A program made the translations under genes and the position numbers. From Flavobacteriales bacterium (GTDB taxonomy: Bacteria; Bacteroidota; Bacteroidia; Flavobacteriales_F; PHOS-HE28), in contig JACJZI010000010.1 of NCBI GenBank assembly GCA_020635655.1, positions 62,001 through 126,000 on the forward strand: a stretch of 64,000 nucleotides of DNA, in the 5' to 3' direction. The notes under the pieces are model-generated. The model was not told the origin of the DNA and ran no database searches. It was given only the letters and a program-made list of their open reading frames with translations. Shown in pieces: positions 35,261 through 42,230 of this stretch. Numbering within the stretch: the first letter of the stretch is position 1; the number at the start of each line of letters is the position of its first letter.

Positions 35261-35326
35261 GGAACCTGAATGCGGGGACCGGAAAGCCGGAGGCGGAGCG
35301 TCGGCCCGGCCTCTCTTTCAGGTTCC
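35261..35326. repeat. 10-bp perfect inverted repeat in the asnB-lpdA gap
   Basis: GGAACCTGAA at 35261-35270 and TTCAGGTTCC at 35317-35326 are exact reverse complements separated by 46 nt. They lie between the lpdA 3' end and the asnB start, so they could form a long-loop hairpin in the asnB leader or part of an lpdA terminator. No T-run follows. Confidence 0.5.
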
Positions 35327-35345
35327 AGCCTTCAAGCTTCGCGTT

Positions 35346-36734
35346 TCACAAATGGATCACCTCGCCGTAGGCCTGGGCCGCGGCCTCCATGATGGCCTCG
35401 CTCATCGTGGGGTGCGGGTGCACGGTCTTGATGATCTCGTGACCGGTGGTCTCCAGCTTGCGGATACTCACTGCCTCGGCGATCATCTCCGTCACGTTCA
35501 GGCCGATCATGTGCGCGCCGAGCAGCTCTCCGTATTTGGCGTCGAAGATCAGCTTCACGAAACCGTCCGTGTTGCCCGCCGCCTTGGCCTTGCCGCTGGC
35601 GCTGTAGGGGAACTTGCCCACCTTGATCTCCAGGCCCTTCTCCTTGCACTGCTTCTCGGTGTAGCCCACGCTGGCCACCTCGGGCGAGCAATAGGTGCAA
35701 CCCGGGATGTTGTTGTAGTCCAGGGGCTGCGGGTCCTGTCCGGCGATCTTCTCCACGCAGATGATGCCCTCCGCGCTGGCCACGTGCGCGAGCGCCTGGC
35801 CCGGCGTGCAATCGCCAATGGCATAGTAGCCGGGGATGTTCGTGGCGTACATGGCGTTCACCACGATCTTGCCCTTGTCGGTGGCGATCCCCACCTCCTC
35901 CAGCCCGATCTTTTCCAGGTTGGCCACGATGCCCACCGCGCTGAGCACGATGTCGCATTCGATGACCTGCTCGCCTTTCGGGGTCTTCACAGTGACCTTG
36001 CAGCCCTTGCCCTTGGTGTCCACCTTGGTCACTTCGCTGCCGGTCATCACCTCGATGCCCTGCTTCTTGAAGCTCTTCTCCAGCTGTTTGCTCACCTCCT
36101 CGTCCTCCACGGGCACGATGTGCGGCATGAACTCCACCAGGGTCACCTTGGTGCCGATGGCGTTGTAGAAGTAGGCGAACTCGCTGCCGATGGCGCCGCT
36201 GCCCACCACCACCATGCTTTTGGGCTGCTCGGGCAGCACCATGGCCTCGCGGTAGCCGATGATCTTCTTGCCGTCCTGCTTCAGTGCAGGCAGCTCGCGG
36301 CTGCGGGCGCCCGTGGCGATGATGATGTGCTTGGCATCCAGCGTCTGCTTCTTGCCCTTGTCGTCCGTCACTTCCAGCTTCCTTCCCGGCAGCAGCTTCC
36401 CGGTGCCCATCACCACGTCGATCTTGTTCTTTTTCATCAGGAAGGCGATGCCCTTGCTGTTGCTGTCGGCCACCTCACGGCTGCGCTTCACCATCCCTCC
36501 GAAGTCGGCCTTGGGCGCGCCTACGGTGATGCCGTAGTCCTTCGCGTGGGTGATGTACTCGAACACGTTGGCGCTCTTGAGCAGGGCCTTGGTGGGGATG
36601 CAACCCCAGTTCAGGCAGATGCCGCCCAGGCTTTCGCGTTCCACGATGGCGGTCTTCAGGCCGAGTTGGCTGGCGCGAATGGCGGCCACATAGCCGCCGG
36701 GGCCACTGCCGAGAACGATGACGTCGTAGCTCAT
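35346..36734 (-). CDS. lpdA: Dihydrolipoyl dehydrogenase
   Basis: 462 residues from ATG 36734; the frame extends 58 codons further upstream into repeat sequence, but SYDVIVLGSGPGGYVAAIRA is the standard E3 N-terminus. The FAD-binding GSGPGG motif is at 9-14, the redox disulfide Cys40-Cys45 in GGICLNWGCIPTKAL, the NAD-binding motif VVGSGAIGSEFAY, and the C-terminal HPHPTMSEAIMEAA supplies the active-site His-Glu. It reoxidises lipoamide in pyruvate, 2-oxoglutarate or branched-chain dehydrogenase complexes or the glycine cleavage system; no E1 or E2 gene is nearby. A TAATTTCG box lies 30 nt upstream. Confidence 0.97.
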   Translation of the reverse strand: MSYDVIVLGSGPGGYVAAIRASQLGLKTAIVERESLGGICLNWGCIPTKALLKSANVFEYITHAKDYGITVGAPKADFGGMVKRSREVADSNSKGIAFLMKKNKIDVVMGTGKLLPGRKLEVTDDKGKKQTLDAKHIIIATGARSRELPALKQDGKKIIGYREAMVLPEQPKSMVVVGSGAIGSEFAYFYNAIGTKVTLVEFMPHIVPVEDEEVSKQLEKSFKKQGIEVMTGSEVTKVDTKGKGCKVTVKTPKGEQVIECDIVLSAVGIVANLEKIGLEEVGIATDKGKIVVNAMYATNIPGYYAIGDCTPGQALAHVASAEGIICVEKIAGQDPQPLDYNNIPGCTYCSPEVASVGYTEKQCKEKGLEIKVGKFPYSASGKAKAAGNTDGFVKLIFDAKYGELLGAHMIGLNVTEMIAEAVSIRKLETTGHEIIKTVHPHPTMSEAIMEAAAQAYGEVIHL

Positions 36735-36764
36735 CGGATGGTGCGGGTCGTTTGGGATGGGCTG

Positions 36765-36772
36765 CGAAATTA
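36765..36772 (-). promoter_or_regulatory. -7-like promoter box TAATTTCG
   Basis: Matches TAnnTT(T/C)G and lies 30 nt upstream of lpdA ATG 36734. Confidence 0.5.
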
Positions 36773-36850
36773 GCATTCCGTTGACGGGCGTATCGGGGTG
36801 CGTGAGCGGGTGTCGTGTTGGTGGAAGGGGAGGGGTGGTGTTGGGATTAT

Positions 36851-36884
36851 GGTCTGAGGTCTGAGGTCTAGGGTCTAGGGTCTG
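36851..36884. repeat. Heptamer tandem repeat (GGTCTGA / GGTCTAG)
   Basis: Five consecutive units, two GGTCTGA, two GGTCTAG and a partial GGTCTG, lie in the divergent region between lpdA and the membrane-protein gene at 36966. No coding role is seen. Confidence 0.8.
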
Positions 36885-36933
36885 TGGTTCACTGTCGGTC
36901 GGAGCCACGCTTCAACTTCCGACCACCCCCCAC

Positions 36934-36941
36934 TACCTTCG
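36934..36941 (+). promoter_or_regulatory. -7-like promoter box TACCTTCG
   Basis: Lies 24 nt upstream of ATG 36966 and matches TAnnTT(T/C)G. Confidence 0.45.
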
Positions 36942-36965
36942 ACCCGGACCAAACCACCTGCGGAC

Positions 36966-37460
36966 ATGACGGACGGCTTTCCCCCAGACGACACCGGCAC
37001 GGCCAAGCGGCCGGACGTGATCACCGGCCTGGGCATTCTCAGTTTCGTGAACATCGGCCTGTTCCTGGTGATCTATACCCTCGGCCTGTTCAGCATGATG
37101 GGCCTGCGATCCATGCCCGAGGACGAGTTCATCAGCACCGTGCAGGACAGCATGGCCAAGTTCAGCATCCCGATGCCCGACGACACGATGGCCCAGGTGG
37201 ACGAGGTGATGCACATCATTTACGCGAGCGGTGTGCTCCTGATGGCGCTCTATCTCCTGCGCACCATCGCGCGGCTCATCGGCGTTCTGGGCATCTGGCG
37301 CGGGCGCAGGCAGGGGCTCACCATCTATGCCGTGGCGCAGATCGGCGGCATCTTCCTGCCGCACCTGGTATTGCCGTTCAAGTACATGGGGCTGGTCGGT
37401 CCGCTGCTCGCCGTGGGCATGGTGGTCCTGTACAGCACCCAGCGGAGATCCCTCAGCTGA
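36966..37460 (+). CDS. Small polytopic membrane protein, unknown function
   Basis: 164 residues with four predicted transmembrane segments: LGILSFVNIGLFLVIYTLGLF, IIYASGVLLMALYLLRTIA, AVAQIGGIFLPHLVLPF and LVGPLLAVGMVVLYS. A soluble loop of about 35 residues rich in Asp and Met (MPEDEFISTVQDSMAK...) joins the first two. I do not recognise a named family. It lies 3 nt before another small membrane protein with a similar plan, so the two are probably co-transcribed and may work together. Confidence 0.75.
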   Translation: MTDGFPPDDTGTAKRPDVITGLGILSFVNIGLFLVIYTLGLFSMMGLRSMPEDEFISTVQDSMAKFSIPMPDDTMAQVDEVMHIIYASGVLLMALYLLRTIARLIGVLGIWRGRRQGLTIYAVAQIGGIFLPHLVLPFKYMGLVGPLLAVGMVVLYSTQRRSLS

Positions 37461-37463
37461 GCC

Positions 37464-37970
37464 ATGGACCCGACCCTGACGACCGCTCCGGGAACGCAGC
37501 TCAGCCCGGAAGATGCCGGCAGCCTCGTGCGCACCGCCAGATGGGCGCGGTTCCTGGCCATCATCGGTTTCGTGGTGATCGGGCTGATGGTGGTGATGGG
37601 CTTCTCCATGGGTTCCCTTTTCGCCATGCTGGGGAACATGCAGGCGCGCATGACCGATATGGATGCCTTCCCGGTGCTGCCGATGCGCGCGCTCGGCGCG
37701 GTGTACACGGTGCTGTTCCTGCTCATCGGCGCCGTCTACTTCGTGCCCACCCTGCTGCTGTACCAGTTCGCCACGCGCACCCTGCGCAGCCTGGCCGGTC
37801 CCTTTGATCCGGGCACCTTCAGCGGTGCGCTCGCCGCGCAGCGTCGGCTGTACAAATTCATCGGCATCCTGCTCATCATCGTGCTCGCGTTCTACCTGGT
37901 CGCCATCTTGTTCATGCTGCTGGCCGGGGGCATGGCGGCGATGATGTCCGCGGGGAGCGGCATGTCTTAG
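37464..37970 (+). CDS. DUF5362-like membrane protein
   Basis: 168 residues. Three hydrophobic helices are clear: FLAIIGFVVIGLMVVMGFSMG, LGAVYTVLFLLIGAVYFVPTLLL and FIGILLIIVLAFYLVAILFML. The segment VPTLLLYQFATRTLRSLAG and the later LAAQRRLYKFIGIL resemble the DUF5362 family of Bacteroidota; the family call is from memory and tentative. Function is unknown. It starts 3 nt after the stop of the preceding membrane-protein gene. Confidence 0.7.
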   Translation: MDPTLTTAPGTQLSPEDAGSLVRTARWARFLAIIGFVVIGLMVVMGFSMGSLFAMLGNMQARMTDMDAFPVLPMRALGAVYTVLFLLIGAVYFVPTLLLYQFATRTLRSLAGPFDPGTFSGALAAQRRLYKFIGILLIIVLAFYLVAILFMLLAGGMAAMMSAGSGMS

Positions 37971-38008
37971 CGGGCGCGTCCGGCCCCATCATTGCTGGTG
38001 CGGCCGCC

Positions 38009-38107
38009 TCATTCCACCACGGACCGGGCGATGGCGTGATGAAGCCCGTCATCGGCGGACAGGAGGTACATGCCCGGATGCAGCCCGTTGCGGTACAAGC
38101 GATGGAT
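38009..38107 (-). pseudogene. Remnant of a T9SS type-A sorting tail
   Basis: The minus strand encodes a short frame ending NGLHPGMYLLSADDGLHHA then IARSVVE and TGA, which has the layout of a T9SS C-terminal sorting tail (G-x-Y-x-L ... R.VV). No upstream body of such a protein survives; the sequence runs into the 5' region of the plus-strand IgGFc-like gene. It is best read as the 3' scrap of a deleted cargo gene. Confidence 0.45.
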
Positions 38108-38163
38108 CGCCCGCCGGAAGTGCGTTGCCGGGCAAGGAGACGGCCTCCGATCGATCCATTCGG

Positions 38164-38171
38164 TACATTCG
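38164..38171 (+). promoter_or_regulatory. -7-like promoter box TACATTCG at the start codon
   Basis: Ends 3 nt before ATG 38175, so transcription would begin at or just after the A of the ATG. The signal peptide fixes the start there, which makes a leaderless mRNA likely if the box is real. Confidence 0.5.
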
Positions 38172-38174
38172 AAC

Positions 38175-39770
38175 ATGCGTTCTTTTTCGCGCATTCTTTC
38201 CGGCTGCTGCCTGTTGGCGGCCTTCTGCCTGTTCGGCGCTCGGGCCCATGCCCAGAGCGCCACCTCGGCGGGCACGGTCTTCTGGCTTGGCTACATGGAG
38301 AACCTCGATCTGGGCGGCAACGGTCCGCCTTATCTCTACGTGGTGGTGAATGCCCAGCAGAGCGCGCAGGTGATGCTGGAGGTGCCCGCCACCGGTGATG
38401 TCTTCCCCTACAGCGTGCCCGCAGGTGGCAGCACCGTGATCTATGTGCCTTCCAACTTCAGCTACCCCATCGGTGCGGAAGTGTATTACGACGATGGCCT
38501 GCGCATCACGTCGGACGTGCCGGTGACCGTGCACGCCATCCACCACCGCCTCTACTTCTCCGAGGCCACGCTGGTGCTCCCGTATCCGGAGCTGGGCACC
38601 GACTACCGGGTGGTGGCGGAAAAGGACGTGAACGACGCCAGCCCGAGCGAGTTCCTGGTGCAGGCCACGGCGGACGGCACAGAGGTGCAGATCACCCCGT
38701 CGGTGCCCACCAGCAGTTTCCGCCCGGCAGGAGTGCCCTTCACCGTGATGCTGGACGCCGGCAACACCTTCCAGCTGCAATCGTTCGACGACCTCACCGG
38801 CAGCGTGGTCACCGGGCTGGATGCCGCCAAGCCCATCGCCGTTTTCGGTGGTTCCAAGATGGGCCGCGTCACCTGCACGGCCGCCACCGATCACTTGTGG
38901 ACGCAGCTGATGCCGACCACCTCCTGGGGAACACATTTCGCCGTGGTGCCCTACAAGGACCGTGGAGGCGACATCTTCAAGGTGATCGCCCTGAACGATG
39001 GCACCACGGTGTCCGCCACCACGGGCCTCACGCTTTCATTGAACGCGGGTGAATACGCCACGCCGCTGATCAGCGATCCGGCCCTGATCAGCAGCAATGC
39101 ACCCATCGCCGTGGTGCAGTTCAACCAGAGCCAGGACTGCAATGGTGGCGCGCCGGGCGATGGCTGCATGGCCTTCATACCGCCGAGCGACCATCGCTCC
39201 CTGTCCAGCCGGTTCTGGTCGTTGACGGGCCCCGGCGGTGCCACCACCGGATGGACCCCGCTGCACACGCTGAACGTCGTTCTGCAAGCCAAGGCCGGCG
39301 CGCCGGCCGTGCTGCTGGACGGCGTGGACATCGGACCGCAGTTCCAGCCCATGCCCGCAGCGGCCGGCTGGTTCTTTGTGCGGAAGGACATCGTGGAGGG
39401 ACCGCATGTGCTGGAGAGCGCGAGCCCCTACCAGGCGCAGGTCAGCGCGTTCGGTGATTACAACGGCCTCACCTTCTACACCGGCTACCAGGAGGAACTG
39501 GTGAGCACGGCGATCACAACGCCCGAACAGCCCGACGTGCTGGACCTCCTCGCCCCGGTGGGTGCGCCGTGGGTCTTCCAAGCTGCGCAGCCTTTCGCCC
39601 AAGGCACGCTCACCATCGTGGAGGCCACCGGCCGCGTCGTGCGGCAATGGTCCAACGTGCGCGACGGACAGGTGGTGCGGCATGATCTGGGCCCCGGTGC
39701 GTTCATCTACCTCTTCCATGATCGTCAAGGCGGTGTCCGCCAGCGCGGCCGGTTGGTGGTGATGCCATAG
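38175..39770 (+). CDS. Secreted IgGFc-binding-like protein with T9SS-type tail
   Basis: 531 residues from ATG 38175 with signal peptide RSFSRILSGCCLLAAFCLFGARAHA. The main body matches the IgGFc-binding N-terminal family: GTVFWLGYMENLD, SDVPVTVHAIHHRLYFSEAT, LGTDYRVVAE, FGGSKMGRVTC and a DHLWTQLMPTTSWGTHFAVV motif. The C-terminal ~75 residues (FAQGTLTIVEATGRVVRQW ... LGPGAFIYLFHDR...GRLVVMP) form a T9SS type-A-like sorting domain. Bacterial members are surface or secreted adhesion proteins of unproven ligand; IgG binding should not be assumed. Two cysteine-bearing loops (CTAATDH, CNGGAPGDGC) suggest disulfides. Confidence 0.85.
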   Translation: MRSFSRILSGCCLLAAFCLFGARAHAQSATSAGTVFWLGYMENLDLGGNGPPYLYVVVNAQQSAQVMLEVPATGDVFPYSVPAGGSTVIYVPSNFSYPIGAEVYYDDGLRITSDVPVTVHAIHHRLYFSEATLVLPYPELGTDYRVVAEKDVNDASPSEFLVQATADGTEVQITPSVPTSSFRPAGVPFTVMLDAGNTFQLQSFDDLTGSVVTGLDAAKPIAVFGGSKMGRVTCTAATDHLWTQLMPTTSWGTHFAVVPYKDRGGDIFKVIALNDGTTVSATTGLTLSLNAGEYATPLISDPALISSNAPIAVVQFNQSQDCNGGAPGDGCMAFIPPSDHRSLSSRFWSLTGPGGATTGWTPLHTLNVVLQAKAGAPAVLLDGVDIGPQFQPMPAAAGWFFVRKDIVEGPHVLESASPYQAQVSAFGDYNGLTFYTGYQEELVSTAITTPEQPDVLDLLAPVGAPWVFQAAQPFAQGTLTIVEATGRVVRQWSNVRDGQVVRHDLGPGAFIYLFHDRQGGVRQRGRLVVMP

Positions 39771-39840
39771 CGGATGGGAAGAGGGAGGGCCGAAGGGACG
39801 CGGAGATGCAAGGCGGGCGTGGTGCCTGCCACTATCCGCG

Positions 39841-39870
39841 ACCCCGGGTCAAGCCCGTGGTGACAACGAG
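39841..39870. repeat. CCGGGTCAAGCCCG-type intergenic element
   Basis: The stretch around CCCCGGGTCAAGCCCGTGG can fold as a small CGGG/CCCG hairpin and looks like the dispersed GGGTCAAGCCCGGGGTGAC elements seen in many bacterial genomes. It lies in the gap before the LRR protein gene. Confidence 0.4.
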
Positions 39871-39963
39871 ATCCTCACGGTCCGCCATGCCGCGAGGCAT
39901 CCCTGCGGCGCCGCGCCCGTCATTCCTATGTTGCGATCGATCCACGACCCAGGCGAGACCACT

Positions 39964-41649
39964 ATGTGCAGACAGATCCTCCCGATGCTATTGCTTTTCG
40001 GTGTGTGCGCCCCAGGGCGGGCGAGCACCTACATCCCGGACGTCAACTTCCGCAACTGGCTCATGGCGAACTACCCGGCGGCCATGAGCGGCAGCTACCT
40101 GGACGAGACCCATCCCGATGTGGTGAACACCACCTTCCTGGACATCAGCAACCAGAACATCGCCGACATCACGGGCCTGGATGCGTTCCAGAACGTGGTG
40201 ATCCTCGACATCCGGAACAACCAGATCACCGGGTCCCTGTATCCACCCGCTTTTTTGGAGTACCTCTTCTGCTCGTACAACCAGCTCAGCCACGTGGAGG
40301 TGCCGTTCCTGGCCCGGGAGGTCCGCGCGGACCACAACCAGATCACGGGCGCGTTCGATATCGGGTTCGGCAGTGACCTCTACCTGCTGGATTGTTCGTT
40401 CAACCAGATCACCGAGCTCACCGGAGGGGATCTGGGCCAGTTGGACCTGATCGATGCCTCGCACAACCAGATCACCCAGCTTGTACCCGTCAACTGGAAC
40501 AATGCGCCGGACCTTCACGACTTCAGCCACAACCTGATCACGGAGGTCACCCAGTTCGGCGCGGACGCGCTCGACATCAGTTACAACCTGATCGACTCCA
40601 TCGGGGTCCTGTACGATGTTTCCTCCGTCTCCCGAACGGTCGATCTCAGCGGCAATCCCCTCAGCCATGGGATCGGTGGTCTCAACAGCGAATTGGAATG
40701 GCTGGTGATCGACAGTTCCCAGATCGCCTGCCTGCCCCGTTTGCCATTGGCCATGACGGACCTCTTCTGTCGCGGTACCAACGTGGGCTGCCTCCCCAAC
40801 GTGCCACCCGGACTGGACACCGATCCCGCACGGTTCGACTTCGCGCCGGTCGAATGCCTGCCGGCGGATCCCTGCTACTCCCCGGATCCCCGGGTGCATG
40901 TGGGCCTGTTCCTGGACGGTCCCTTCGACAAGGTGTCCGGCCTCATGCACGACAGTCTCCGCGCGCGCGGCCTGCTCCCCCTCAGCGAGCCGTATACGGC
41001 ACTGGGCTATGGCTACGTCGGGTCATCGGCCGCCGGGGCGACGATCCCACCATCGCTGTTGGCCGTGTCCGGCAACGATGCCATCGTGGACTGGGTGATC
41101 GTGGAACTCCGCGACGGCAACTCCGCGAACAGCAACACGGTGTGTTCCGTTCCCGCGCTCGTGCAGCGCGACGGCGACGTGGTGGACACCACCGGCACGA
41201 GCGTCCTGGAGTTCGTCGGCGTGGAATGGGGCGACTACTTCGTGGCGGTGCGGCACCGCAACCACCTCGGACTGGTCCCCCTCACCATCCATGCGTTCGG
41301 GGGTGAAGTGGAGGCCATCGACTTCCGCAATGACGGCCTTACCGCCTGCTTCCCCAACGCGGCGCTCATCGACTACCAGAACGGTGGGCGGCAGACCATG
41401 TGGTGCGGAGATGCGACGTGGAACAAGCAAGTGGCCTACACCGGTGCCGGCAACGACCGCGATCCCGTACTCGTGGCCATCGGCGGCCTGGCTCCCACGC
41501 AGGTGGTGGATGGCATCTACGCCCAGGAGGATGTGAACATGGACGGCATCATCAAGTACGCCGGCGCGGCCAACGACCGCGACCGCATCCTGCAGACCAT
41601 CGGTGGCGCGCAGCCCACCGCGGTGCGCTCGCAGGTGCCGCAGTTCTGA
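39964..41649 (+). CDS. Secreted leucine-rich-repeat protein with NDRD-repeat C-terminal module
   Basis: 561 residues from ATG 39964; a frame-extending ATG at 39928 overlaps a promoter-like TATGTTGC, so the later start is preferred. A signal peptide (CRQILPMLLLFGVCAPGRA) is followed by YIPDVNFRNWLMANYP, the usual opening of Bacteroidota LRR proteins. Irregular LRRs with N.I(T/A) asparagine ladders run to about residue 300. From about 310 to the end is a module shared with the genes at 54737-56191 and 56188-57510: LLPLSEPYTALGYGYVG, NDAIVDWVIVELRD, LVQRDGDVVD, YFVAVRHRNHLG, then two repeats GAGNDRDPVLVAIGG and DVNMDGIIKYAGAANDRD. The DxNxDG loop is dockerin- or EF-hand-like. No ordinary T9SS tail is visible, so the module may itself carry the sorting or anchoring function. 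Confidence 0.85.
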   Translation: MCRQILPMLLLFGVCAPGRASTYIPDVNFRNWLMANYPAAMSGSYLDETHPDVVNTTFLDISNQNIADITGLDAFQNVVILDIRNNQITGSLYPPAFLEYLFCSYNQLSHVEVPFLAREVRADHNQITGAFDIGFGSDLYLLDCSFNQITELTGGDLGQLDLIDASHNQITQLVPVNWNNAPDLHDFSHNLITEVTQFGADALDISYNLIDSIGVLYDVSSVSRTVDLSGNPLSHGIGGLNSELEWLVIDSSQIACLPRLPLAMTDLFCRGTNVGCLPNVPPGLDTDPARFDFAPVECLPADPCYSPDPRVHVGLFLDGPFDKVSGLMHDSLRARGLLPLSEPYTALGYGYVGSSAAGATIPPSLLAVSGNDAIVDWVIVELRDGNSANSNTVCSVPALVQRDGDVVDTTGTSVLEFVGVEWGDYFVAVRHRNHLGLVPLTIHAFGGEVEAIDFRNDGLTACFPNAALIDYQNGGRQTMWCGDATWNKQVAYTGAGNDRDPVLVAIGGLAPTQVVDGIYAQEDVNMDGIIKYAGAANDRDRILQTIGGAQPTAVRSQVPQF

Positions 41650-41707
41650 AACAGCGGGATCCCTCCGGGACCGCCATCGCGAGCAGGGCTGTGCACCCAA
41701 CAGCCTG

Positions 41708-41788
41708 CGAAGCGATCTCCCCTCCCGATGACGAGATCGCTTCGGACGGCTCGATCGCCTCGGCCTCCGGCCTTGGCGGTCTTCACCG
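41708..41788. repeat. 81-bp direct repeat, copy 1 (REP-like)
   Basis: Identical to 41945-42025. It begins CGAAGCGATCTC and contains the inverted pair AGCGATCTC / GAGATCGCT, so it can fold. The theme resembles the dispersed CGAAGCAATCTC/GAGATTGCTTCG elements of other bacteria. Confidence 0.9.
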
Positions 41789-41944
41789 CTACTCGCCGTG
41801 AGTTCCCCTCCCAGGATCGAACGCTCGATCCGGTCGCATAGGGAGGGGACAGGGGGAGGGTTCTTCTTTCTTATGCAGATGGTGGAAAGTGATCTGCTCT
41901 CTTCCCTATTCGTCATCGCGAGGGTTCGCGACGCAGGAGCGACC

Positions 41945-42025
41945 CGAAGCGATCTCCCCTCCCGATGACGAGATCGCTTCGGACGGCTCGATCGCCTCGG
42001 CCTCCGGCCTTGGCGGTCTTCACCG
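41945..42025. repeat. 81-bp direct repeat, copy 2 (REP-like)
   Basis: Exact copy of 41708-41788. It is preceded by CGTCATCGCGAGGGTTCGCG, which extends the likeness to CGTCATTGCGAGG-type repetitive elements. Confidence 0.9.
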
Positions 42026-42089
42026 ATCCTCGCGAAGACGTATTGCGTGGAGTGCGGTGTTCGCCACCACCCACCTCCACTCCATCCCC

Positions 42090-42163
42090 CGCAGGGTCTC
42101 CGCCTCGGGGCCCTGCGGTATCCATGGAATGCTTGAACAGCAGGGTCCACTTCGTGCGACCCA
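42090..42163. repeat. GCAGGGTC hairpin repeat, copy 1
   Basis: Pattern CGCAGGGTCTCCGC(C/T)TCGGG ... TGCGGTATC ... AGCAGGGTCCACTTCGTG ... GACCC, shared with 43693-43770. The two copies flank the beta-propeller gene at 42231-43655. Confidence 0.8.
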
Positions 42164-42230
42164 GCGGGAGAAAGAGATACCTTGGTCATGCGTTCGGTTC
42201 CGATCGCATTCACCCAACCCTTCCCACCCC

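Larger units (their letters stand above)
41650..42230. other. Non-coding gap holding dispersed repeats
   Basis: This 580-nt gap has no convincing gene. It holds two identical 81-bp repeats and one copy of the hairpin repeat also found near 43.7 kb, listed separately. A promoter-like TACCTTGG (42178-42185) lies 45 nt before the next ATG. Confidence 0.75.

Noticed and set aside
32141..35269. 1042-codon plus-strand frame antisense to the glycosyltransferase and AsnB genes
   Set aside because: The composition (His, Gln, Val, Arg-rich) is that of antisense GC-rich DNA, and the minus strand encodes two complete known enzymes.
38175..39770. Immunoglobulin-binding virulence factor
   Set aside because: The IgGFc-binding family name comes from a mucus protein; bacterial homologues are widespread in environmental genomes and binding is unproven.
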